Positions 1-6,131 of a stretch of DNA of 8,005 nt are shown piece by piece. Under the pieces are notes generated by a model. That model saw only the letters and a program-made list of their open reading frames with translations. It was not told where the DNA came from and did not search any database. Numbering within the stretch: position 1 is the first letter of the stretch; the number at the start of each line of letters is the position of its first letter. Position numbers and translations under genes: made by a program. The stretch is from Rugosibacter sp. (GTDB lineage Bacteria > Pseudomonadota > Gammaproteobacteria > Burkholderiales > Rhodocyclaceae): assembly GCA_030652715.1 (NCBI GenBank), contig JAUSQB010000430.1:1-8005 (forward strand), in the 5' to 3' direction.

Positions 1-383
1 ATCGGCCATTCCAGCTCGGCATATTCTTTTGCCTGAGTCATACCCATCGGCAGCGTGACAGCGGCAAGAACAATGACCAATTGCCAGCCCCAGAAAGTAA
101 AAGCCGCCAGCCTCGGCGCGAATAACGGCGCATGACTGGTACGCTGCACAACATAATAGGAAGTGGCAAACAGTGCGCAGCCGCCAAATGCAAAAATGAC
201 GGCATTAGTATGCAATGGTCTCAGCCGACCGTAACTCAAATACTCGCTGACATTTAATTCAGGCCAGACCAACTGGGCCGCAATAATGACTCCGACCAGC
301 ATGCCAACGATACCCCAGATAACCGTCATCACAGTAAATTGGCGCACAACCTTGTAGTGATAAGTTGCTGGCGACTGCATCAT
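1..383 (-). CDS. ccoN: cbb3-type cytochrome c oxidase subunit I, N-terminal part (cut by window edge)
   Basis: CcoN is the catalytic subunit of the high-affinity cbb3 terminal oxidase. It sits in the inner membrane and carries a low-spin heme b and a heme b3-CuB centre that reduces oxygen. The 127 complete codons visible here match the family's N-terminus. There is a short cytoplasmic lead, a first membrane helix at about residues 14-40, then [14 protein letters not shown] (residues 55-68), where His58 fits the low-spin heme ligand. A second helix follows, then a third at about 94-113, and the visible part ends with the typical KEYAELEWP. The gene continues beyond base 1. The start is an ATG at 381-383, followed at once by a second ATG, with a GAGGT ribosome site 6 bases upstream. 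It lies downstream of ccoS on the same strand and has its own FNR-type box, so it probably has its own oxygen-controlled promoter. I identified the family by reading the translation; no search was run. Confidence 0.95.
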   Translation of the reverse strand, partial: MMQSPATYHYKVVRQFTVMTVIWGIVGMLVGVIIAAQLVWPELNVSEYLSYGRLRPLHTNAVIFAFGGCALFATSYYVVQRTSHAPLFAPRLAAFTFWGWQLVIVLAAVTLPMGMTQAKEYAELEWP

Positions 384-389
384 ATATGT

Positions 390-394
390 ACCTC
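390..394 (-). promoter_or_regulatory. ribosome binding site of ccoN
   Basis: On the minus strand this reads GAGGT, and 6 bases separate it from the first of two tandem ATG codons. It favours the outer ATG (381-383) as the ccoN start. Confidence 0.7.
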
Positions 395-487
395 AAAAAT
401 AAAAAACTGAACCACCCGCTTTAATCAGACATGTGAACTAAATAGGCTAGATGATTGCAGATTACGTGATAACAGGTCAAAGATTAC

Positions 488-501
488 TTGATCTAAATCA
501 A
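488..501. promoter_or_regulatory. FNR/Anr-type binding site upstream of ccoN
   Basis: TTGATCTAAATCAA matches the FNR-family consensus TTGAT-N4-ATCAA at every defined base and is a perfect dyad in its two half sites. FNR and Anr are iron-sulfur regulators that activate cbb3 oxidase genes when oxygen is low, and a box ahead of ccoN is a known arrangement. The centre is about 111 bases upstream of the ccoN start. If the site acts at the usual class II position (centre at -41.5), transcription would start near base 453. The minus strand has a poor -10-like TAATCT at 459-464 in roughly the right place. No other gene start is close, so ccoN is the obvious target. Confidence 0.85.
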
Positions 502-624
502 ACAATGCTGCATTGCATTAAAAGTTTATGGATCGCCGTGATATGGGTTTATAGATAATCTCAAGTAGCAGAGTAAATCAGCTTACCAAATATTAACCCT
601 GTATATATTTCAGGTGCTTTCTTC

Positions 625-825
625 TCAACTCTTTCCTGATTTTTTGCATTCCCTCTCTTTCAGGTATTGCTCGCTTGTTGAGATGCCATCGTCATCCATC
701 AACAGCCTATGACCTGGGCCTTCGAGATCATCAAACTGACCGCTTTTCAGCGACCACCAGAAAATGGCGCCAATCGCAAACACCAACACTAAAGAGAGCG
801 GAATCAAAAGATAAAGAATATCCAT
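625..825 (-). CDS. ccoS: cbb3-type cytochrome oxidase assembly protein CcoS
   Basis: CcoS is a small inner-membrane protein required for maturation of the cbb3 oxidase; without it, family studies report an oxidase lacking cofactors in CcoN. The 66-residue product has the usual size and layout: one membrane helix at about residues 4-25, then the family signature running from SGQFDDLEGPGHR into LLMDDD (residues 28-46), and a short charged tail. The ATG at 823-825 lies 2 bases after the ccoI stop and is preceded by AGGA at 835-838, so the two genes are almost certainly co-transcribed and translated together. The gene is codirectional with ccoN, 241 bases further on. I see no clear hairpin terminator between them, so some read-through into ccoN is possible. 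Confidence 0.95.
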   Translation of the reverse strand: MDILYLLIPLSLVLVFAIGAIFWWSLKSGQFDDLEGPGHRLLMDDDGISTSEQYLKERECKKSGKS

Positions 826-827
826 GG

Positions 828-3236
828 CTATTTATTCCTGCTCTGCAGACGCAAGGCATTGAGCACCACCAGTAGCGAGCTGGCCGACATGCCAATCCCT
901 GCCATCCAGGGGGTGACCCAGCCTACCATGGCGAGAGGAATAGCAGTCAGGTTATAGGTAAAGGCCCAGAACAAATTTTGTCTTACGATGCGTACGGTTC
1001 GTCGTGCCAGCACCACCCCAGGTGCCAATGCTGCCAAATGATTGCCCAGCAACACAATATCTGCCTGCGCTCGCGCCAGATCAGCGCCACTGCCCATGGC
1101 AATGGATACCTGAGCTTTCGCTAGCACGGGTGCATCATTCACACCATCGCCCACCATGGCTACAACGGCCCCAGCAGCCTGCAAGGCGGTCACTGCTGCA
1201 TGCTTGTCTTCGGGCGTCATTCCGCCGCGCGCATCGGCAATGCCCAAAGCTTGACTCACTCGTTGCACAGCAGCAGAAGCATCGCCGCTAAAAATAGAAA
1301 GCGTGACACCCGTGCGCCGCAAAGCGGCCATCGCCGCAGTTGCTTCGGGACGCACGTCATCACCCAACTGAAAAAAAGCCTGCCACCCATCGGTAGAACC
1401 CAGCGCAATCACCGTATCACCAGCACCGACTTTTTCTTCAATATTCAGAGGCAACGGTTTTTGATGCAGCCCCGCCACAAAATCCGGTCGCCCCAGTCGC
1501 CATTCGCTGGCATTGATAAAACCAAGCACGCCGGCACCAGTCACTGCGCGCACATTGACCACAGGCACAATAGTGTTTGCAGCCTGCCGCAAAACACGGC
1601 CGATAGGATGCTCCGAGCCCTGCTCCAGCCCTGCTGCCAGGGCAATTGCAGCGTCTGGCGCGCCACGGCAAACAATCGTTTCGATCAGTGTCAGTTGGCC
1701 CAATGTCAGCGTGCCGGTTTTGTCGAAGATGAAATGGTTCGCTTGCGCCAGCGTTTCAATAGCATGCCCGCGGGTTACCAGCACGCCACGCGCAGCCAAA
1801 GCGCCGGTAGCTACCGTTAAGGCCACCGGGGTGGCCAATGACAACGCACAAGGGCAGCTCACCACCAGCACGGCAACGAACACCCATAACGCTTGATCGG
1901 GATTAATCTGCCACCAAATCAACGCCGTCATCACTGCCAGCAACAACACTGCCACAACGAAACGTGCAGCGATACGGTCTGCCATATGCACCACTTGCGG
2001 TTTTTCTGCGGCTGCCCGTTCCATCAAGCGGGTAATCGCGGCCAGCCGAGTGTCTTCGCCCAAGCGCAGTACGCGCATCGCCAGCGGGCTGTTCACATTG
2101 ACACTGCCACCGATAAGTGCATCACCAACCATTTTAGGTAACGGTCGGCTTTCTCCCGTGAGTAATGACTCGTCGGCGGCACTGACCCCCTCGACCACTT
2201 CACCATCCGCCGGAATACTTTCACCGGGGGCTAGCTGTATCACATCACCCACATGGAGTTCAGCTGTTGCCACCCGCTCGCAAGCTGCCTCTGGCCAGCG
2301 CACAAAGCGTGTTGCCAGTGTCGGTATGGCGCGCGCCAGTGTCTCGACACTACGCACCGCTTTTTGTCGAGCCATCATTTCAAGATACCGGCCGGACAGC
2401 AAGAAGAAAACAAACATGGTGACCGAATCAAAATACACTTCGCCACTACCCGACAACGTTGCCCACAAGCTCGCGGCAAACGCACTTCCCACCCCAAGTG
2501 CCACGGGTACATCCATGCCGAGTCGACGCAATGTCACATCGCGCCAGGCGTTGGCAAAAAAGGGGGCCGCAGAATAAAGTACCACCGGCAAGGTCAGAAT
2601 GAGACTGGCCCAGCGCATCAATTGCTCAATGTCTGGCGCCATGTCGCTGCCAGTCTCTGTTTGCGCAAGATAGACCGGGATGGCATACATCATCACCTGC
2701 ATCATGCCAAAACCGGCGACAAACAGCCGCCAGAGTGCGGTCTTGCGCTCTTTCTGTGCCAGACTCTCTGAGCGCGCTACATCGTAAGGATGGGCCCGAT
2801 ACCCAATAGCCGCAATCGCTTCGAGCAGTTTGGAGAGCTTGGTAACCCGTGTATCCCAACGCACCCTAGCACGACGTGTCGCATAATTGATATCGACCGA
2901 GGTCACGCCCGGCTGGCAGCGCAAGTGCGCCTCGTTAAGCCAGACGCAGGCGGCACAGGTGATGCCTTCCAGTATCAGTGCCGCCTCTCGCTCGTGCTCT
3001 CCAGCGATTTGTACAAAACTTTTCTGTACCTTGGGGTGATCAAACAAACCCAGTGCATCTAAAGCTACGGGCAGCGCTTCGCGAGGACTTTCCGGCAACG
3101 CATCGCGGTGACGGTAATACTCGGTAAGATGGTTACTGATGATTGCCTGCGCCACAGCCTCACACCCGGTACAGCACAGCACGCGTGGCACGGCATCGAT
3201 GGTAATGGAAATTTTGCTTCCTGGAGGAACAGGCAA
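828..3236 (-). CDS. ccoI: copper-translocating P1B-type ATPase for cbb3 oxidase assembly (CcoI/FixI)
   Basis: CcoI exports copper across the inner membrane for the heme-copper centre of cbb3 oxidase. Residue numbers are from the TTG at 3234-3236 (802 residues). CCTGCE (21-26) belongs to an N-terminal cysteine-rich domain. A heavy-metal-associated domain carries GITCAAC (91-97). Membrane helices lie near 168-190, 209-228, 243-262 and 267-284, followed by the actuator TGES (360-363). The CPC metal site is at 461-463 and the phosphorylation motif DKTGTLT at 505-511 (Asp505). SEHPIG (541-546) is the P1B nucleotide-site motif, and GDGVNDAP (696-703) closes the P domain. Two last helices lie near 753-795. 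All catalytic motifs are intact. The start is doubtful. The five codons before this TTG encode CYHCG, which family members have as their first metal-binding cysteines, yet no ATG, GTG or other TTG lies in frame upstream before a stop at 3303-3305. The family call is very secure; the 5' end is not. Confidence 0.95.
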   Translation of the reverse strand: MPVPPGSKISITIDAVPRVLCCTGCEAVAQAIISNHLTEYYRHRDALPESPREALPVALDALGLFDHPKVQKSFVQIAGEHEREAALILEGITCAACVWLNEAHLRCQPGVTSVDINYATRRARVRWDTRVTKLSKLLEAIAAIGYRAHPYDVARSESLAQKERKTALWRLFVAGFGMMQVMMYAIPVYLAQTETGSDMAPDIEQLMRWASLILTLPVVLYSAAPFFANAWRDVTLRRLGMDVPVALGVGSAFAASLWATLSGSGEVYFDSVTMFVFFLLSGRYLEMMARQKAVRSVETLARAIPTLATRFVRWPEAACERVATAELHVGDVIQLAPGESIPADGEVVEGVSAADESLLTGESRPLPKMVGDALIGGSVNVNSPLAMRVLRLGEDTRLAAITRLMERAAAEKPQVVHMADRIAARFVVAVLLLAVMTALIWWQINPDQALWVFVAVLVVSCPCALSLATPVALTVATGALAARGVLVTRGHAIETLAQANHFIFDKTGTLTLGQLTLIETIVCRGAPDAAIALAAGLEQGSEHPIGRVLRQAANTIVPVVNVRAVTGAGVLGFINASEWRLGRPDFVAGLHQKPLPLNIEEKVGAGDTVIALGSTDGWQAFFQLGDDVRPEATAAMAALRRTGVTLSIFSGDASAAVQRVSQALGIADARGGMTPEDKHAAVTALQAAGAVVAMVGDGVNDAPVLAKAQVSIAMGSGADLARAQADIVLLGNHLAALAPGVVLARRTVRIVRQNLFWAFTYNLTAIPLAMVGWVTPWMAGIGMSASSLLVVLNALRLQSRNK
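835..838 (-). promoter_or_regulatory. ribosome binding site of ccoS
   Basis: AGGA on the minus strand lies inside the last codons of ccoI, 10 bases before the ccoS ATG. It supports the tight ccoI-ccoS coupling. Confidence 0.5.
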
Positions 3237-3305
3237 ACCGCAGTGATAGCAGAAAACATCAATAGACTCGATAAGACGCTCCCAAAAATCTGCTTGAATC
3301 AGTCA
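3237..3305 (-). other. upstream in-frame extension of ccoI encoding the missing CYHCG motif
   Basis: In the ccoI frame, 22 sense codons lie between the stop at 3303-3305 and the TTG at 3236. The last six encode FCYHCG (3237-3254), which joins directly to LPVPPG and is typical of CcoI proteins, so this stretch is probably translated. An ATG at 3257-3259, with GAG 7 bases upstream, is one frame away. One extra T in the T run at 3253-3256 would make it read MFFCYHCGLPVPPG. The alternative is a rare start such as ATT at 3261-3263. I cannot tell these apart from the sequence alone. Confidence 0.55.
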
Positions 3306-3359
3306 TGGATAAGCACAGATCATAGCGGAATCATTCAAGAGTCGGCTTGTTTCCTGATA

Positions 3360-3614
3360 TTACAGTTGTTTTTCAGCATGGGCAGAGCTTCCCCTGCTTT
3401 CCTCGATGACAGACACGTCTTTCTGCACCGCCTGATCAACGGCCCCAAGCACTTCATATATGGATATGTGCAACGCTAGTCGTCCGTTGGCATCATCCAG
3501 GTTGGTCTGATTCTTGTGGTTGTAGTTGCTCTTTCTTTTTGTTCTTTTTTGGTCTAGCGAGGCGTCAACCATCGGGAGACCTGCTCTCGGTATGGCCCTT
3601 GCTTTCCGGGTCAT
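3360..3614 (-). CDS. possible small hypothetical protein, unrecognised
   Basis: A minus-strand reading frame ends at 3360 and stays open upstream to 3740 (126 codons from a TTG). From the ATG at 3612-3614 it would encode 84 residues. I do not recognise the product. It has a basic stretch (DQKRTKRKS), then a more natural-looking acidic half with LALHISIYEVLGAVDQAVQKDVSVIEE. There is no signal peptide, membrane helix or cysteine motif. The ATG at 3570-3572 has the better ribosome site (AGG, 7 bases upstream) and would give 70 residues. It is codirectional with ccoI and ends 55 bases before the ccoI 5' region, so it could be a leader gene, or just an open frame by chance. Its codon use is not distinctive. 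Confidence 0.25.
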   Translation of the reverse strand: MTRKARAIPRAGLPMVDASLDQKRTKRKSNYNHKNQTNLDDANGRLALHISIYEVLGAVDQAVQKDVSVIEESRGSSAHAEKQL

Positions 3615-3785
3615 GCGTCCATGCCAGACTGGCCGGGCATAAGTTGAATCAAAGTATTCCCCATAACCATTTGATTTGACGGCGCGCTTCTCAAAACCAA
3701 AAAAATAGAGTAATAAGGATCGGCACGGAAATAAACACAATAAAATAAGCAGCGGGTGTATTATCTTGGAATTTCAGCTGGAACG

Positions 3786-3815
3786 TTGACGACTCAGAGC
3801 AAGTTTAGCGGTAAT
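3786..3815 (+). promoter_or_regulatory. candidate sigma-70 promoter of the kinase/regulator operon
   Basis: TTGACG (3786-3791) matches the -35 consensus at five of six bases, and GGTAAT (3810-3815) matches the -10 consensus at four of six, with 18 bases between. It would leave an untranslated leader of about 140 bases that includes the dyad at 3851-3869. This is a weak call made by eye. A TATATT inside the dyad (3858-3863) is another possible -10 element, but it lacks a good -35. Confidence 0.25.
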
Positions 3816-3850
3816 TTTTAAGTAGAGATGCCTTAAAGTTAATTCATGAA

Positions 3851-3869
3851 ATATCGATATATTCGATAT
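3851..3869. repeat. perfect inverted repeat, possible operator
   Basis: ATATCGA-TATAT-TCGATAT is a 7+7 base perfect dyad with a 5-base centre, in the upstream region of the kinase gene. Its size suits a dimeric DNA-binding protein. It is too AT-rich and has no T tract, so a terminator is unlikely. The cognate regulator cannot be named. Confidence 0.45.
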
Positions 3870-3952
3870 AGGCATGCTTCATGGCGCTAGGCATATTTTC
3901 ATGTTCATGCAGTCCGCTAGTCGGAAACAATAGTGTGTATCGGGGGAGCCTT

Positions 3953-3957
3953 GGGAG
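3953..3957 (+). promoter_or_regulatory. ribosome binding site deciding the kinase start
   Basis: GGGAG lies 5 bases before the TTG at 3963 and 8 bases before the TTG at 3966. The longer alternative start, GTG at 3933, has only a weak GGA 7 bases upstream. This favours one of the TTG codons. Confidence 0.45.
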
Positions 3958-3962
3958 CATCA

Positions 3963-6131
3963 TTGTTGATCGAACAATTTGAATTGAATCAGCTCCCTGC
4001 CTTGCCGCAAGTGCTTACCCATTTGATTCGGGAGCTCAATAATGAAAATGCACAATTACGGGGAATATCAAACCTGATAGGTCAGGATCCGGCATTGACC
4101 ATAAAAGTCTTGTCGGTCGCCAACTCCAGCTATTACGGTCACCAGGAATCCATTTCATCGGTGGAGCAGAGTATTGGTTTGCTGGGCGTCAAGATGATCA
4201 AAATGATCGCCATAAGTGCCGCCATGCAGCAATTCATGAACACCTTTTCAGGGACGTCACTACCGAATTTTGAGAAATTCTGGCAGCATTCGCTAATGGT
4301 CGGACTTCTGGCCCGAATGCTTGCCAAATCGGTCAGTTACCCAAATCCGGAGGAAGCATATCTTGCTGGACTGCTACATGATGTCGGCAAACTCGCACTG
4401 CTTGCAGTCAAAGCTGATGCCTATCGAGACATCCTGGCACGCTACGACGACACGGAAGACCTTGTCAAACACGAATTGCTAATTTTCGGTGCAACGCACG
4501 GTGAAATTGGCGCCCTGCTCATCGAGCGCTGGCGCATGGAGCCGTTAGTAGCAGATGCTATCCGCCATCACCACGATAACGTATCACATGCAAATACAGC
4601 GACAGAGCTCGGCAAGATAGTTTTATTGGCCAACGCACTAAGCCGGGACGACCTGCACAAAACACCCAACCATCCATCGCTAGCGTTTGCTCGTGGTTTA
4701 TTCGGAATATCTGCCGAACGTGTCCGCAGAATAAGTGCCGATGCTTATACCGATATGGTTGCACTAACTTCACACCTCGGCCTGTACCATGCCGCTGCAA
4801 ACTTGGACCGACATGACCTCGCCCTGCCAGCGGAGCTTGAACTACACAAGGAATTGCATGGCACAACGATGATTTCGTTGGCCCAAGATGCATTTGAAAG
4901 TGATGACGAAGAGGCGTTACTTACCAGCATTCTTCAGGCTGCAAATATTCTGTTCGAGCCGCACAAGTGTTTCCTGTTCGAATGGGATGCAGAAACCAAC
5001 ATCATTTCGGGGCACCCCATAATGGGGCAGAGACAATCGCTGCAACGTATCCGATTTCCTCTGGAGCCTGGCAAAAGCCTTGTTGCCAATGCGCTGCTCG
5101 ACCATATGATCACGCATTCATTCAGCAAAGACTCAGGCACCATAGCAAGTTTGATCGATGAGCAACTTGCTCGACTTGGCGAAACTCACGGGATACTCTG
5201 CTTACCCTTGGCCACACGAAGCTTCATGTACGGGAGTCTGGTTCTGGCATTGAGCGAAAATCGCTTGCAGAGACTCATCGAACATAGCGAGCTATTGCTT
5301 GACTTTTCCCGCCAGGCAGCTGACTCGATTTATCGCATTCGCCAGAAAACGATTGCGGCTGCTCAAGCAGATAGTGACACAGTAACCAACTACCAGTCCC
5401 GCGCCCGCCAGATCATTCATGAAGCAAGCAACCCGCTGAGCGTCCTAAAAAATTATCTGAAAGTGCTCGATTTAAAATTGGGGGACAGCCAGCCGATAGC
5501 GCAAGAGCTACAAATTTTGAATGAGGAAATTGATCGAGTTGCCAATATCATCGGCAAGCTGACCAATCCAGTGCCAGTGGAGCTATTCGAGCCCGCATTA
5601 GAACCCGTGTCGATCAATGAACTTATCAGAAACATTCTGAAAATATGCAATTCGAGTATCTTTCGATCGCCACGAATTCTCGTGGAAATGCAACTCGATG
5701 ATGGGCTCCCCCCTGTTCGCTCGGATATTGCCGGTCTGAAACAAGTACTTATTAACCTGTTCAAAAACGTAGCCGAGGCGATGCCGGAAGGCGGTGCCCT
5801 CAAGGTAACGAGTACTGTGATGATAAATCAGGATAAAGTCAGCGCGATTGTGATTGCTATTTCAGACACGGGACCTGGGATGTCCAAGGAACGGCTAAAC
5901 CGGATATTTTCGCCCATTGAAACATTGAAAGGAGCAACGCACTCAGGTTTGGGGCTATCGATTTCGGCAGACATCCTGCAAAGCCTTGGCGGAAGCATCA
6001 GTTGCAAAAGCTCACTTGGATTGGGCACCACGTTCGAGATTCTCTTGCCAGTCAATCTATCAGCCTCTCCAGATTCCTTCGCTACCGCCACCATGGAACA
6101 CAGCGACCACATGAGAAACTTGCCGCAATGA
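3963..6131 (+). CDS. HDOD-GAF sensor histidine kinase
   Basis: This is a soluble hybrid sensor kinase. Numbers are from the TTG at 3963 (722 residues); a GTG at 3933 would add 10. An HDOD domain fills about 5-220, opening with LPALPQVL. It keeps the HD-superfamily residues His109, His139-Asp140 (LLHDVGK), His179 and HHH (202-204), while the last metal-binding Asp appears to be Asn (LANAL). A GAF-like region follows at about 300-455. The kinase core has the H box HEASNPL with His486 as the likely phosphorylated residue, the N box (LINLFKNVAEA; Asn598 and Asn602), G1 as DTGPG (635-639) and G2 as GLGLS (662-666), so the transmitter looks active. There are no membrane helices, so it should sense a cytoplasmic signal; the ligand is unknown. 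The HEXXNP form of the H box resembles NtrB/PilS-type kinases. Its stop overlaps the next gene's ATG, which makes that regulator its likely partner. Confidence 0.9.
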   Translation: MLIEQFELNQLPALPQVLTHLIRELNNENAQLRGISNLIGQDPALTIKVLSVANSSYYGHQESISSVEQSIGLLGVKMIKMIAISAAMQQFMNTFSGTSLPNFEKFWQHSLMVGLLARMLAKSVSYPNPEEAYLAGLLHDVGKLALLAVKADAYRDILARYDDTEDLVKHELLIFGATHGEIGALLIERWRMEPLVADAIRHHHDNVSHANTATELGKIVLLANALSRDDLHKTPNHPSLAFARGLFGISAERVRRISADAYTDMVALTSHLGLYHAAANLDRHDLALPAELELHKELHGTTMISLAQDAFESDDEEALLTSILQAANILFEPHKCFLFEWDAETNIISGHPIMGQRQSLQRIRFPLEPGKSLVANALLDHMITHSFSKDSGTIASLIDEQLARLGETHGILCLPLATRSFMYGSLVLALSENRLQRLIEHSELLLDFSRQAADSIYRIRQKTIAAAQADSDTVTNYQSRARQIIHEASNPLSVLKNYLKVLDLKLGDSQPIAQELQILNEEIDRVANIIGKLTNPVPVELFEPALEPVSINELIRNILKICNSSIFRSPRILVEMQLDDGLPPVRSDIAGLKQVLINLFKNVAEAMPEGGALKVTSTVMINQDKVSAIVIAISDTGPGMSKERLNRIFSPIETLKGATHSGLGLSISADILQSLGGSISCKSSLGLGTTFEILLPVNLSASPDSFATATMEHSDHMRNLPQ

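Larger units (their letters stand above)
3741..3962. other. AT-rich intergenic region between divergent transcription units
   Basis: No credible reading frame lies here. The stretch is richer in A and T than the genes on both sides. It carries the dyad at 3851-3869, a candidate sigma-70 promoter facing right at 3786-3815, and three TTCATG copies near 3843-3908. It most likely holds the promoter and control sites of the kinase/regulator operon. I see no FNR-type box in it. Confidence 0.5.

Noticed and set aside
1200..1820. A plus-strand open frame of about 200 codons, and several shorter ones between 1004 and 2771, opposite ccoI.
   Set aside because: They lie wholly inside a gene with every P-type ATPase motif, and their translations are rich in Arg, His, Gln and Cys with no recognisable domain. 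They are shadows of ccoI.
3524..3551. T-rich run on the plus strand that resembles a terminator tail.
   Set aside because: No GC-rich hairpin precedes it on the plus strand and no plus-strand gene ends nearby.
3621..3640. Short hairpin-like sequence with GCCAG-A-CTGGC and flanking ATGCC...GGCAT.
   Set aside because: The two pairings are mutually exclusive, the main loop is a single base, and no T tract or second copy follows. It is probably chance, not a terminator or a REP element.
3645..3680. TTGAATCAA and TTTGATTTGA fragments resembling an FNR half site near the ccoI side of the intergenic region.
   Set aside because: The half sites lack the 4-base spacing and symmetry of TTGAT-N4-ATCAA, unlike the perfect box at 488-501.
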